DNA of 40,738 nucleotides from Fimenecus sp045631225 (GTDB lineage: Bacteria; Bacillota; Clostridia; Oscillospirales; Acutalibacteraceae): NCBI GenBank assembly GCA_045631225.1, contig JAZQUG010000042.1:1-40738 (forward strand), given 5' to 3'. This document shows, one piece after another, positions 24,367-33,489 of this stretch. The notes below the pieces were generated by a model that ran no database searches, had not been told where the DNA came from, and saw nothing but the letters and a program-made list of their open reading frames with translations. The stretch's first letter is position 1, and the number at the start of each line of letters is the position of its first letter. Position numbers and translations under genes: made by a program.

Positions 24367-24372
24367 CAAAAA

Positions 24373-25653
24373 TTAAACTTCTACACCACCAACTGGGCGG
24401 ATGATTAATACATAACAGCTTCCTTCACCAAAAATACCTTCCATTGCATTTTTGTAATCTGCAAGAATATCGTTTGGAACAAATGCCTGAATTGTACCTG
24501 CAAATCCACCACCGTGAACACGCCAAGCACCTTTTCCTTTAAGGATGCTTTCGCTTACTGCAAGTGCCAATGAAACAGGCTGTTCAGATGGCTTTTTAAC
24601 AGAAAATACATTCTGATTATACTTGTATGAAGAATCTCCACTTTCAAGTATGTATGATTTGAATGTTTCAAAATCGCCATTCTTAAGAGCATCAACTTCT
24701 TTTAATACTCTGTCATTATCAGCAAAGAAGTGCATTGCACGGATAACTGCTCTGTCACCAACTTTTTCACGAACTGCAGGAATATTCTTCTTGAATTCTT
24801 CTTCATCAACTTCACGAAGAACGTTTTTACCGAAACAACCTGCAACTGCTTCCATTTCACTACGGATTGCAGCATAATCATCTGTCAAATCTGAATGGCT
24901 ACCCTTTGTATCAACAATGCAAAGAGAATGACCTGATGATGCGAAATCAAACTTAACTTCGTTAACGACTGGTTCCTGAGGATTATTGAAGTCGATTGTA
25001 ACAAATCCACCTACTGAACAAGCCATCTGGTCCATAAGTCCGCAAGGTTTGTCAAAATATACATTTTCTGCATACTGTGCAATTTTTGCGATTGTAATTG
25101 CATCAACCTGACCATCATTGTAAAGGTAGTTAAGCATTGTACCAACAAGAACTTCATATGCTGCTGATGATGAAAGTCCTGAACCTGAAAGAACGCTTGA
25201 CATTGTAACAGCATCAAATCCACCGATTTTGTAGCCGTACTTCAAGAATCCCGCACACATACCACGAACAAGAGCAGGTGAATGACCTTTTTCATCCTCT
25301 TTGATTTCGAGGTCTGTAATATCACAAACGTCCATTTTGTATCCACGTGATTTTACACGAACAATATTTTCATCATTTTTTGATGCAACAGCAATAGCAT
25401 CAAGATTGATACCTGCTGCAAGAACACGACCGTGATTGTGGTCAGTGTGATTACCACCAACCTCTGTTCTGCCCGGTGCTGAGAAAAGTCTTGCATCTCT
25501 GTCTTCGCTGAAGATTTCTGCAAAATCGTTTGCAAGGCTCACATATCTTTCGTGCTGTGCTTTAACAGCCTCTTCTGTAACATAAACTCTCTTAAAACGA
25601 GCATCATACTCGCCATTCATAATTGCATCTTTAAGCATCTGAATCTTTGACAT
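24373..25653 (-). CDS. galK: Galactokinase
   Basis: The 426-residue GHMP kinase phosphorylates galactose to galactose 1-phosphate. The galactokinase signature GRTEVGGNHTDHNHG (61-75, with R62, E64 and D71), the ATP-binding VLSGSGLSSSAA (154-165), the catalytic Asp in CGLMDQM (D209) and the third motif WRVHGGGFAGT are all present. The length is larger than many bacterial GalK (about 385-400) owing to an N-terminal extension of about 40 residues. GGAG lies 9 bases before the start. It overlaps the TVP38-like gene by 23 bases. No galT or galE is nearby. Confidence 0.93.
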   Translation of the reverse strand: MSKIQMLKDAIMNGEYDARFKRVYVTEEAVKAQHERYVSLANDFAEIFSEDRDARLFSAPGRTEVGGNHTDHNHGRVLAAGINLDAIAVASKNDENIVRVKSRGYKMDVCDITDLEIKEDEKGHSPALVRGMCAGFLKYGYKIGGFDAVTMSSVLSGSGLSSSAAYEVLVGTMLNYLYNDGQVDAITIAKIAQYAENVYFDKPCGLMDQMACSVGGFVTIDFNNPQEPVVNEVKFDFASSGHSLCIVDTKGSHSDLTDDYAAIRSEMEAVAGCFGKNVLREVDEEEFKKNIPAVREKVGDRAVIRAMHFFADNDRVLKEVDALKNGDFETFKSYILESGDSSYKYNQNVFSVKKPSEQPVSLALAVSESILKGKGAWRVHGGGFAGTIQAFVPNDILADYKNAMEGIFGEGSCYVLIIRPVGGVEV

Positions 25654-26371
25654 TTTTATTATCTCCTTTTCTTTCCTCTAATGCAAAATTGACAATCAGG
25701 GTTGCAACACCCGATAAAATTAACAAAAATATAATTGGCCCCATAAACTTCCATGTGAATGGTTGTGCTATGTGTCCACCCATTACGGAATAAACCCATA
25801 TTTTAGGAAAAAAACCTAAAAGTGAAGCAACGACAAACCCATCCAATGGAAATTTCATTCCACCATAAGCTTTACTGACCATATTCATAGGTACTGACGG
25901 AATAAGTCGTAACGCCACAAGGACACCTAATTTTGTCTTTCCATGATGACTCATCATTTCACGGACATTGTCGTATTTTTCAAGTTTTTTTATAGCAACT
26001 CCACCATTGGTGGCCTTGCCCCAATAATATGTTATTAAAAGAACAATTGTTGTTCCTATTGTATTGATAATAATAGCATTTACAGGTCTGAACATTACAC
26101 CGGTCATCATCAATATAAACGGAAATGGTATAGGCAAAACCCCTCTGAGTACATACACTACTAAAATTGCAATAACAATAAGATACTTATTGTCAAGTGA
26201 CATAATAAAATCCTGCAATCTGTCAAGAGTGTGTAAAAATTCAGCCCATCCACCTTCTGCCACTTTTGTGCTCATAATCACCGTAATAACAGCTATTACT
26301 ATAGCAGCAACAAAAAGCCCTATTGATGTGAGATTTAATGCTTTTTTTCTGTTAAGATTTTTCTTTTCCAT
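25631..26371 (-). CDS. TVP38/TMEM64 (VTT/DedA-like) membrane protein
   Basis: The protein has 246 residues from the ATG at 26371, chosen because GGAG lies 6 bases upstream; the ATG at 26383 has no site. It has five or six hydrophobic helices. The VTT core is visible as MTGVMFRPVNAIIINTIGTTIVLLITYYWGKATNG and LRLIPSVPMNMVSKAYGGMKFPL. Members are thought to move lipids between membrane leaflets; direct evidence is limited. It is first in a two-gene operon with galK, an association without an obvious functional logic. Confidence 0.82.
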   Translation of the reverse strand: MEKKNLNRKKALNLTSIGLFVAAIVIAVITVIMSTKVAEGGWAEFLHTLDRLQDFIMSLDNKYLIVIAILVVYVLRGVLPIPFPFILMMTGVMFRPVNAIIINTIGTTIVLLITYYWGKATNGGVAIKKLEKYDNVREMMSHHGKTKLGVLVALRLIPSVPMNMVSKAYGGMKFPLDGFVVASLLGFFPKIWVYSVMGGHIAQPFTWKFMGPIIFLLILSGVATLIVNFALEERKGDNKNVKDSDA

Positions 26372-26406
26372 TAAATACTCCATTCAGGAAATTTCCATAC
26401 ATCATA

Positions 26407-26435
26407 ATTTTATAATATTTCTTAAAAAAGGTCAA
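26407..26435 (-). promoter_or_regulatory. Promoter of the TVP38-galK operon
   Basis: On the minus strand TTGACC (26430-26435), a 17-base spacer and TAAAAT (26407-26412). It is back to back with the dehydrogenase promoter, with only eight bases between their -35 elements. Confidence 0.7.
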
Positions 26436-26443
26436 TGTTTTTA

Positions 26444-26473
26444 TTGTTATATTATATTAAAATGTGATAGAAT
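26444..26473 (+). promoter_or_regulatory. Promoter of the 2-hydroxyacid dehydrogenase gene
   Basis: TTGTTA (26444-26449), an 18-base spacer and TAGAAT (26468-26473) preceded by TGA (extended -10). Confidence 0.65.
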
Positions 26474-26514
26474 AATATGTAATATTAAGCAGATAATTAA
26501 AGGTTGTGATATTT

Positions 26515-27474
26515 TTGAAAATAGTTGTTCTTGATTCATACGCATTAAACCCCGGAGACCTTACATGGGAATGGCTTGAGGCTTTAGGTGATTGTGAAAT
26601 TCATCATCGTACTCCTCAGGATAAAATTCTTGAAAGATGTAACGGTGCAGACATAATTCTCACAAACAAAACACCACTCACAAAGGAAACTCTTTCACGC
26701 CTTCCAAATCTTAAATACATTGCATTACTTTCAACAGGTTATAACATCGTTGATTGGGAATATGCAAAGGAAATCGGTGTTCCTGTTTCGAACATTCCTG
26801 CATACTCCACAAATGCTGTTGCACAGCTCACATTTTCATTGATTCTTGAAATCACTAATGCAGTTGGATTACATAGTGAAAGCGTTAAAAATGGTGATTG
26901 GACCAGTTGTCCTGATTTCTGCTACTGGAAAACTCCATTGACAGAATTATGTGGCAAAACACTTGGTATTGTAGGCTTTGGCCAGATTGGTCAGGCTGTT
27001 GCAGATATTGCAGAAGCATTTAAAATGAATGTAATTGCTGTTTCAGGTCACGAAACAGACCAGAGTAACAGAAAGAATTTCCGTTGGGTTGATATGGAAA
27101 CTCTCGCAACAGAAAGTGATATAATTTCATTCCACTGTCCTCTGACAGAAAAGACAACAGGACTCGTAAATAAAGAATTTATCGATAAGTGCAAAGACGG
27201 TGCAATCATCATAAACACAAGTCGTGGACCTGTTGTAAACGATAATGATTTAGCCGATGCTTTGAATAACGGCAAGCTCCGTGGTGCAGGACTTGATGTA
27301 CTTACAGTCGAACCACCAAAAGCAGATAATCCTTTGCTTACTGCAAAAAACTGTTTTATAACACCTCACATTGCATGGGCAGGATTTGAAACACGAGAAA
27401 GACTTATGAATATCCTTAAGGAAAATATTACTGCATACTTAAATGGCAACCCACAGAATGTAGTGAACAAATAA
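26515..27474 (+). CDS. D-2-hydroxyacid dehydrogenase (glycerate dehydrogenase-like)
   Basis: The enzyme, 319 residues from a TTG start, belongs to the NAD-dependent D-isomer-specific 2-hydroxyacid dehydrogenases. The NAD motif is GIVGFGQIGQAV (151-162), and the catalytic residues are R237 (NTSRGPV), E266 (VEPP) and H285 (TPHIAW). The TTG at 26515 is preferred over the GTG at 26506: an AAAGGTTGTGAT site ends 4 bases before TTG, and the resulting MKIVVLDSYALNPGD matches the family start. Sequence resembles glycerate/hydroxypyruvate reductases; lactate or other 2-keto acids remain possible. It is the only + strand gene between 8.7 and 40.7 kb. Confidence 0.87.
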   Translation: MKIVVLDSYALNPGDLTWEWLEALGDCEIHHRTPQDKILERCNGADIILTNKTPLTKETLSRLPNLKYIALLSTGYNIVDWEYAKEIGVPVSNIPAYSTNAVAQLTFSLILEITNAVGLHSESVKNGDWTSCPDFCYWKTPLTELCGKTLGIVGFGQIGQAVADIAEAFKMNVIAVSGHETDQSNRKNFRWVDMETLATESDIISFHCPLTEKTTGLVNKEFIDKCKDGAIIINTSRGPVVNDNDLADALNNGKLRGAGLDVLTVEPPKADNPLLTAKNCFITPHIAWAGFETRERLMNILKENITAYLNGNPQNVVNK

Positions 27475-27484
27475 GCAAAAAGAA

Positions 27485-27512
27485 AAAGGTGGAAAAATCC
27501 ACCTTTATTTTT
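27485..27512. terminator. Bidirectional terminator, dehydrogenase/MATE
   Basis: AAAGGTGGA (27485-27493) pairs with TCCACCTTT (27498-27506) around AAAA, with ATTTTTAT on + and a TTTTTCTTTTT tail on -. It serves the two convergent genes. Confidence 0.92.
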
Positions 27513-28893
27513 ATACTATTATATCATTTATTCGCTGTTTTGCTCGTCGCATAGTTTTGCTTAAGTAAATTATACTCAACACCAATGAGAAGCATTCTGC
27601 AATAGGGAATGCAAACCATACAAGCTCAAGTCGTCCTGTCAGAGAAAGCAACCACGCTGACGGTAAAAGCACTACCAACTGACGGCAAACGGAAACTATA
27701 AGACTATAAACAGGTTTGCCAATTGCCTGACAAACTGAACCTGCGATAATACAGAAACCTGCAAAGATATAATGTGTGCCGATAATTCTCAATGCCGGTA
27801 CACCGATTTCCAACATTTCCTTTGATGCATTGAAGAAAGACAACAGAACATCCGGAATCAATTCAAAAGCCAACAAACCAATCATCATAATCAATACAGC
27901 AGAAGCAATTGATAAAGTTATGGTTTTCTTTACTCTGTCGTATTTTCTTGCTCCATAGTTATATGCAATAATCGGAACCATACCATTGTTCAGACCGAAA
28001 ATAGGCATAAATACGAAACTCTGAAGCTTGAAATAACTTCCGAATACTGCTGTTGCAGTTGTTGTAAATGCGATAAGAATTTTGTTCATAGTGAAAGTCA
28101 TAACAGAGCCGATTGACTGCATTATAATTGATGGTAAACCGATTTTGTAGATTTCCTTTGCAATATCCTTATCCCAACGAATAAGTCTTGTTGTAATATG
28201 AATTTCCTTATTGCATTTAATGTTGAATGCTATCGCTACAAGTGCTGCTACAATCTGGCCTGAAACAGTTGCAATTGCAGCACCGAGAACCTCTAATCTA
28301 GGCATACCCAAAAGACCGAATATAAGAATAGGGTCAAGGATTATATTGATTACTGCACCCAACAACTGAGCAATCATTGAATGTGTAGTTTTTCCTGTTG
28401 ACTGCAAGAGCTTTTCAAAACAGAATTGGCTGCAAATACCTATTGAACATCCAAGGCAAACTGAAGCATAATCCGTTCCGTAATCCACAATCTGCTGAAC
28501 GTCCGTCTGAGCCAGGAAAAATGGTCGTGAAAGGAATATACCAATCAACGTAAACACAATCGAACTGCAAATGAAAAGGAATACACCTGTATTTGCAATT
28601 TTATTTGCTTTTTCATACTGCTTTGCACCTAATGAACGTGAAAGCATAGCGTTCATACCTACTGATGTACCACCGCAAACAGCAATCATAAGCTGTTGCA
28701 ACGGGAACGCAAGAGAAACTGCATTAAGTGCATCTTCACCTAATTGAGACACAAAAATACTGTCAACAACATTATAAAACGCCTGAACAAGCATGGAAAT
28801 CATCATAGGTGTTGCCATTGATGCTAAAAGTCTGCCTATAGGCATGGTTCCCATTTTATTTTCTTGTGGTGGAATATTTTTTATTTCTGCCAT
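27511..28893 (-). CDS. MATE family efflux transporter
   Basis: The 460-residue protein has about twelve transmembrane helices and the MATE pattern: PIGRLLASMATPMMISMLVQAFYNVVDSIFVSQLGEDALNAVSLAFPLQ at the N terminus, GTSVGMNAMLSRSLGAKQYEKANKIANTG, and NNGMVPIIAYNYGARKYDRVKK in the second half. Members export drugs or metabolites with Na+ or H+. It lies 64 bases downstream of the ABC exporter with an inverted repeat between. It may be an independent gene or the end of the HprK/PqqD/ABC cassette. Substrate is unknown. Confidence 0.88.
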   Translation of the reverse strand: MAEIKNIPPQENKMGTMPIGRLLASMATPMMISMLVQAFYNVVDSIFVSQLGEDALNAVSLAFPLQQLMIAVCGGTSVGMNAMLSRSLGAKQYEKANKIANTGVFLFICSSIVFTLIGIFLSRPFFLAQTDVQQIVDYGTDYASVCLGCSIGICSQFCFEKLLQSTGKTTHSMIAQLLGAVINIILDPILIFGLLGMPRLEVLGAAIATVSGQIVAALVAIAFNIKCNKEIHITTRLIRWDKDIAKEIYKIGLPSIIMQSIGSVMTFTMNKILIAFTTTATAVFGSYFKLQSFVFMPIFGLNNGMVPIIAYNYGARKYDRVKKTITLSIASAVLIMMIGLLAFELIPDVLLSFFNASKEMLEIGVPALRIIGTHYIFAGFCIIAGSVCQAIGKPVYSLIVSVCRQLVVLLPSAWLLSLTGRLELVWFAFPIAECFSLVLSIIYLSKTMRRAKQRINDIIV

Positions 28894-28924
28894 TTTTCAA
28901 ATTCCTTCTACATACACAAATTTT

Positions 28925-28948
28925 GCTCACAAGTCTTTACCTGTGAGC
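28925..28948. other. Inverted repeat after the ABC exporter gene
   Basis: GCTCACAAG (28925-28933) pairs with CCTGTGAGC (28940-28948, one G-T pair). On the minus strand it follows the ABC exporter stop by 9 bases but only AAAATTTG comes after, so it is a weak terminator at most; on + a TTTTCTTTT run follows. Confidence 0.6.
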
Positions 28949-28957
28949 AGTTTTCTT

Positions 28958-30598
28958 TTAGTTTTCTGATACCGTACCGTTCATTACAGTAATTATTCTG
29001 TCGCAATCCTCAAGAACCATTTCACGATGTGTAATGAACACAACTGTTATTTCATCATTATCTTTGAGTTTTTTCATAACTCTTCTTTCTGTTTCACTAT
29101 CAAGAGCACTCGTTGACTCATCCATAAGGAGAACTTTTCCTTTTCCTAAAAGAGCTCTTGCAATTGCAAGTCTCTGTGCTTGTCCCTGTGAAACACCTGC
29201 ACCCGATTCACCGAGCACAAAATCAAGTCCGCCATCCAAATCATAAGCGAACTCTGCTGCTGCATTTTCCAAAGCTTTTCTGATTTCATCATCAGTAGCA
29301 TCAGGATTAAGAATTGTAATATTCTCTCTGACTGTACCGCTGAAAAGCATATTATCCTGTGGAACGAATGAGAACAATCTCTTTGCATATTTACAATCTA
29401 TATCACCTTTTGTAGTTTCCACAACTGCACTACCGCTATCAAGAGGATAAAGTCCTGTAATAAGCTTGAAAATTGTACTTTTGCCTGCACCTGACGGACC
29501 TTTTATGCCAACAAACTCACCTTTATTTATTGTGAAGGTTGCATCTTTGATAACCTTTTCATCTCTGTAACCAAAATCTGCATTTCTGACACAAATTTTC
29601 ATAAATTCATCATAATCTACCGGAGGATATTCAGTTTTTTCACTTTCTGAGCCTGTAACCTCAATGAGTCTTTGTGCAGAAGAAATCATCCCGTAAAATG
29701 CAGGAATAATACCTGTCGCACCCATAACCGGAGCTCGTATCTGATTAACAAGCTGGATAATCGCAACAACCGAACCGAAAGTCATTGTGCCGTTTAAAAC
29801 GCCATATGAACCATAAGCCACAGCAATTAAAAAGCCTATTGAGAAAGTAAGTGAAAAAGCAATACCCGCAAGAATTGAAAAACCTTTTCTTTTTACTTTT
29901 TGACGATAAAAGCTCTTCTGCTGTTTCAACGACATTTTTATTATTTTTTCTTCTATGCCAAAAACCTTTACTGCAAAAAGATTTTCAATCATTTCCTGCA
30001 TAAAGGAGCGGACCTTGGCATCCTTTTCACAAACCTTTCGATGAAGGTCTTTTATGTATTTTCTTGATATGGCAATAACAAAAGGCACAAACACACTACA
30101 GACAAGAATCATAAAGAAGAATGTTCTGTCAAGAGAATACAAGGCAACCACTACTGTACCCAATCTTACAACTGCAGAAACTATATTCGGCAAAAGATTA
30201 ACATATTGGTCACCTACAAGAGTTGCATCAGATGTCAATCTCGTCATCAGGTCACCACTATGCTTCTCAACAGATTCTGCATATTTACCATAAATAATTC
30301 TTGAAAAGACCGCTGACTTAAGACATATTTCAGCTTTACCTTGACTTATCGCATGAATAAATGAGGACAAAATACTTGTAATTAACTGCACAAGTAACAA
30401 TATTAAAAGGATAATAACACTTTTAATTAATTGTTCCTTATTACCGTTCTGAGCACTGTCCATTACAGTTTTTGAAACCATTGCAAACGAAGTTGCACAC
30501 ACAGCAGCAAGGGCGTTAAGCACAACAAGTGCCACACCCTCAGCATTACGTTTACCGCAATTTTTGTATATCCACTTTAAAACAGATATATCCTTCAT
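28958..30598 (-). CDS. ABC transporter, fused permease/ATPase (type I exporter)
   Basis: The 546-residue half-transporter has a six-helix exporter domain (about 20-300) followed by an ATPase domain: Walker A GPSGAGKST (367-375), Q-loop Q414, signature VSQGQ (469-473, in place of LSGGQ), Walker B KVLLMDE (488-494) with catalytic E494, and H524. No C39 peptidase domain is present, so if it exports a peptide the leader must be removed elsewhere or not at all. It follows the PqqD-like gene by 33 bases, which links it with peptide or RiPP-like export. It probably works as a homodimer. Confidence 0.88.
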   Translation of the reverse strand: MKDISVLKWIYKNCGKRNAEGVALVVLNALAAVCATSFAMVSKTVMDSAQNGNKEQLIKSVIILLILLLVQLITSILSSFIHAISQGKAEICLKSAVFSRIIYGKYAESVEKHSGDLMTRLTSDATLVGDQYVNLLPNIVSAVVRLGTVVVALYSLDRTFFFMILVCSVFVPFVIAISRKYIKDLHRKVCEKDAKVRSFMQEMIENLFAVKVFGIEEKIIKMSLKQQKSFYRQKVKRKGFSILAGIAFSLTFSIGFLIAVAYGSYGVLNGTMTFGSVVAIIQLVNQIRAPVMGATGIIPAFYGMISSAQRLIEVTGSESEKTEYPPVDYDEFMKICVRNADFGYRDEKVIKDATFTINKGEFVGIKGPSGAGKSTIFKLITGLYPLDSGSAVVETTKGDIDCKYAKRLFSFVPQDNMLFSGTVRENITILNPDATDDEIRKALENAAAEFAYDLDGGLDFVLGESGAGVSQGQAQRLAIARALLGKGKVLLMDESTSALDSETERRVMKKLKDNDEITVVFITHREMVLEDCDRIITVMNGTVSEN

Positions 30599-30631
30599 CG
30601 TTTTTCCTCTTTTTGATAATAGACAGTTCTT

Positions 30632-30898
30632 TTATTCCTCAATAAGACCATGTACTCTCATCTTTTCGATGAGCTTATTCACATCAGCTTCTACTGTTTC
30701 ATATGGAGCGTCATAATCCTTGGCAATTTTTGTTGCAATTACTTCTGCAGAATTTGTGCCGTCAAGCATATTAAATACATCAGCACCGACATCATTGAAT
30801 GTTATGATTCCTTTTACCTCTTCCTGTCTTTCGCCAAGCGGAAGTACAACGTTACTTCCCGCAACATTTTTCATTATAAATCCGTCTTTAATCTTCAT
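30632..30898 (-). CDS. PqqD family protein (RiPP recognition element-like)
   Basis: The 88-residue protein matches PqqD: KDGFIMKNVAGSNVVLPLG (start), then a short wing (VKGIITFNDVGADVFNMLDGTNSAEVIATKIAKDYD) and the helix ETVEADVNKLIEKMRVHGLIEE. Proteins of this fold bind leader peptides in RiPP pathways. It overlaps the HprK-like gene by 11 bases and precedes the ABC exporter. No radical SAM enzyme, cyclase or maturation peptidase is adjacent, and no short precursor ORF could be recognised nearby. Family call firm, pathway unknown. Confidence 0.83.
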   Translation of the reverse strand: MKIKDGFIMKNVAGSNVVLPLGERQEEVKGIITFNDVGADVFNMLDGTNSAEVIATKIAKDYDAPYETVEADVNKLIEKMRVHGLIEE

Positions 30899-31607
30899 CT
30901 TTTATCAACCTTTCTATTCCATTGTATGATACAAAAGCAGCGTCGTCATCCATATTGCATTCCAAAGAAAATACAGGAACACTTCTCAATACTGAGTCCA
31001 CAGCTTCCAATAATTTGTGTGCACGGTTTTCATAGTATGTCCTTATTGTCTGTCCGAATAAAAGCTTAACCGCCTCGTTAACAGGGAGTTTACTTACCTT
31101 ATTCTCTTCTCCTCTTTTTATGAAGGTGATAGCTCTGACAGGTATCTTTACATTAAGATTTTCATCAGTTTTTCCTGAAAACGGTGTTCCGCAAGCATAC
31201 CAGATATCATTTTCTTTTATAAGAACCGGTTTGTCATCATTGATAATTCTTGTTCCCGGTAAATTTTTAATCCACAAATGAGTGTGTGTTGATTTACCCG
31301 TACCACTATCCGCAGAAAAAAGATATGCATAACCATCTTTTTCAACACAAGATGAATGTAACATAAATCCATTGAAATCCATCAGATAGCTATTGAAAGC
31401 CTGTCCTGTCCAGAAATACTCATGTCTGTCCATAGACATCTGTGGAATTTCTGCTTTCCTATTTTCAAGGTATTCATCACTTATCCGAATTTTGATATCC
31501 GCTTCCGAACTATCAAACTCAGCCTCGTACTCTTTTGCTCGTTCACGAAGAAAATCATAGCGAGTCTCAAATTCAGTTTTAAGTCCTGCAATTATGTATT
31601 TTCCCAT
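30888..31607 (-). CDS. HprK-like/PEP-carboxykinase-fold kinase, RiPP-cassette type
   Basis: The 239-residue protein has a P-loop SADSGTGKST (98-107), then IINDDKP (121-127) and GTPFSGK (140-146), as in HPr-kinase-like proteins found with PqqD, nucleotidyltransferase and ABC genes in lasso-peptide and SynChlorMet-type clusters. It lacks the HprK N-terminal domain and is not the catabolite-repression kinase. The likely role is phosphorylation of a peptide or protein within the cassette, but no substrate has been seen here. It overlaps the PqqD-like gene and lies 19 bases after the M23 peptidase gene, so all could be one transcript. Confidence 0.78.
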   Translation of the reverse strand: MGKYIIAGLKTEFETRYDFLRERAKEYEAEFDSSEADIKIRISDEYLENRKAEIPQMSMDRHEYFWTGQAFNSYLMDFNGFMLHSSCVEKDGYAYLFSADSGTGKSTHTHLWIKNLPGTRIINDDKPVLIKENDIWYACGTPFSGKTDENLNVKIPVRAITFIKRGEENKVSKLPVNEAVKLLFGQTIRTYYENRAHKLLEAVDSVLRSVPVFSLECNMDDDAAFVSYNGIERLIKDED

Positions 31608-31626
31608 CTTTATACCTACCTAAAAT

Positions 31627-33333
31627 TTATAAATATAATGCCGGATTAACATTTCTTCCGTTCACTTTTACTTCAAAGTGAAGATGTGGACCCGTAACAT
31701 ATCCTGTTGCACCAATATTGCCTATTGCCTGTCCTCTTGATACTCTTTGACCTGAACGGACCTTAAGAGTATTCTGCATATGACAATACATAGTTGTCAT
31801 TCCGTTTCCGTGGTCAATTATTACGGTATATCCGCCTGAATTGTACCACCCTGCAAATGTTACTGTTCCTGCATCTGCAGCAACAACAGTACAACCTGAG
31901 CTTCCACCGGGACGAACAATATCAATACCCGCATGCCATCCGTCACCAAAACTACGCTTACCATATGGCGATGAAACAGATGTGGCACCGATTGCAGGCC
32001 ATCTGAGTTTTCCTTTTGCCGAGCCTGATGAGCTTGATGTGTTCGGAGCTTTTTTTGTTCCGACCTGAATTTTTTCGGTAATAGCATCTTTTATAGTTTC
32101 TCTTGAAATCTCTTTTGAAGAAACCTTTGCGCCACCGATATATGTTACAAGTTCAGTTATTTTTTCAATACCCGGTTGACCTTTTGTAAGCACCTTTTTA
32201 TCACCTACATAAAGATTGCCTGTATTGATTGTCACTGTATCATAAGGAATTTCAATTTCCTTGTATTCAGTTTTGGTTGTCTGAACTCTTATAAAGCTTG
32301 TTGCCTCTGAAATGAGAATTTTTTGTCCTGCCCGTATTGTTTCACCGAGCTCAGGATTAAGTCTTTTAAGCTGCGAACTGCTTATATCAAATTTCTGAAC
32401 GATTCCTGAAATCGTATCGCCATCCTGAATAGTATAATATTTTGCTTCACTTGTGTTTGAATTAAGCTTTTTCTGTAAATAATCAGCATCCTTGATAATA
32501 GTCTCACTGTCAAGATAAAGTCCCTGAACATAGTCGATATTTTCAACAAAGCTGACAACAACATCTTTTTCACCTGTCTCATGTTCCGCAAGAATTGAAT
32601 CAAACACACTGAGTGCATCCGTTTCATTCTTTACGGCACAAATAAACTTGTCATCAACATATACACCACAGGCATTTGTGATTTTATTATCTGACTTTTC
32701 AATGAGATGGTCACAGATTTCTGATGCATCATTCAGCTGCGCTCTTTTAACAAGCTTAATGTTATATTCGGCTTCACCAATCAGCTGAGTGTTTTTCTGG
32801 TCTTCTTGTGTCAGACCCACAGACGCTGTGTTCATATCAAGTCGCTGAAATGCCATTTCTCTTGCTTCTTTATAAACATCCTCATCCTGAACGTAACCAA
32901 TAACCTCATCATTATAGTTAATTTCAAGAGCAAAAGCAGCGTTACTCCAGAAGTTTATAATATTGATTAAAAACACGAGAGAAACAACAGGAAGAATGAA
33001 ATTGAGAACATATAAAAATGCACCTTTATATCGACGGATTGCAACTCCTGTGTAATGATTAAAATATTTAAAACTCTTTTTTTCTTCCTTTGGAGTATTT
33101 TTAGAAACCTCTTTAGCCTCTTGTGAAAGTTTTTTCAACTCTTCAAATCTTTTGTGGAATGTTTTAAGCGCATGTTTATCAATAACAACAAAAATTGTCA
33201 CAAACAACGCCCCGATTGCCTTAACAGGCTTCAGAAGCAACGATAAAAACCATGTGAAAAATCTTTTTCCGTAACGGATTGTCTGAATACCGATATAGTA
33301 TATCTGTTTATACAGAAAATATAATATTTCCAT
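31627..33333 (-). CDS. Membrane-anchored M23 endopeptidase with LysM and G5 domains
   Basis: The 568-residue protein has a basic N-terminal region with a hydrophobic stretch (about 25-52), a transmembrane helix (about 105-127), a large extracellular region, a LysM domain (299-342, YYTIQDGDTIS), a G5 domain (345-428) and a C-terminal M23 domain. Metal ligands H467 and D471 (GWHAGID) and H552 (GPHLHFE), with H518 (YCHM), are intact. It should cleave peptidoglycan cross-links at the cell surface. An AAAGGAG site lies 13 bases before the ATG, a long spacing. It has its own promoter and is followed closely by the HprK-like gene. Confidence 0.9.
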   Translation of the reverse strand: MEILYFLYKQIYYIGIQTIRYGKRFFTWFLSLLLKPVKAIGALFVTIFVVIDKHALKTFHKRFEELKKLSQEAKEVSKNTPKEEKKSFKYFNHYTGVAIRRYKGAFLYVLNFILPVVSLVFLINIINFWSNAAFALEINYNDEVIGYVQDEDVYKEAREMAFQRLDMNTASVGLTQEDQKNTQLIGEAEYNIKLVKRAQLNDASEICDHLIEKSDNKITNACGVYVDDKFICAVKNETDALSVFDSILAEHETGEKDVVVSFVENIDYVQGLYLDSETIIKDADYLQKKLNSNTSEAKYYTIQDGDTISGIVQKFDISSSQLKRLNPELGETIRAGQKILISEATSFIRVQTTKTEYKEIEIPYDTVTINTGNLYVGDKKVLTKGQPGIEKITELVTYIGGAKVSSKEISRETIKDAITEKIQVGTKKAPNTSSSSGSAKGKLRWPAIGATSVSSPYGKRSFGDGWHAGIDIVRPGGSSGCTVVAADAGTVTFAGWYNSGGYTVIIDHGNGMTTMYCHMQNTLKVRSGQRVSRGQAIGNIGATGYVTGPHLHFEVKVNGRNVNPALYL

Positions 33334-33398
33334 AGGACTTTTCTCGCTCCTTTCTGAAAAATTGCATATTTACTCATAATAATCCAATATATAATTGC

Positions 33399-33427
33399 AT
33401 TATATCACAACACAATCAAAAAGGCAA
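33399..33427 (-). promoter_or_regulatory. Promoter of the M23 endopeptidase gene
   Basis: On the minus strand TTGCCT (33422-33427), a 17-base spacer and a perfect TATAAT (33399-33404) preceded by TGA (extended -10), about 65 bases before the ATG. Confidence 0.75.
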
Positions 33428-33489
33428 GTTAATATAAAATTCCGTACTATGTATGCCATAACCAACCTTCCCACACCCACAACAAATTA

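Noticed and set aside
24193..24372. Insertion sequence or transposase remnant
   Set aside because: No coding frame, terminal inverted repeats or transposase motif was seen; the element is listed as a repeat only.
28925..28960. Strong minus-strand terminator after the ABC exporter
   Set aside because: The inverted repeat is good but only a short TTT follows in the minus direction, so it is listed as an inverted repeat only.
30599..30631. RiPP precursor gene between PqqD and the ABC exporter
   Set aside because: The gap is only 33 bases and holds a ribosome binding site; no other short frame with a plausible leader was found near the cassette.
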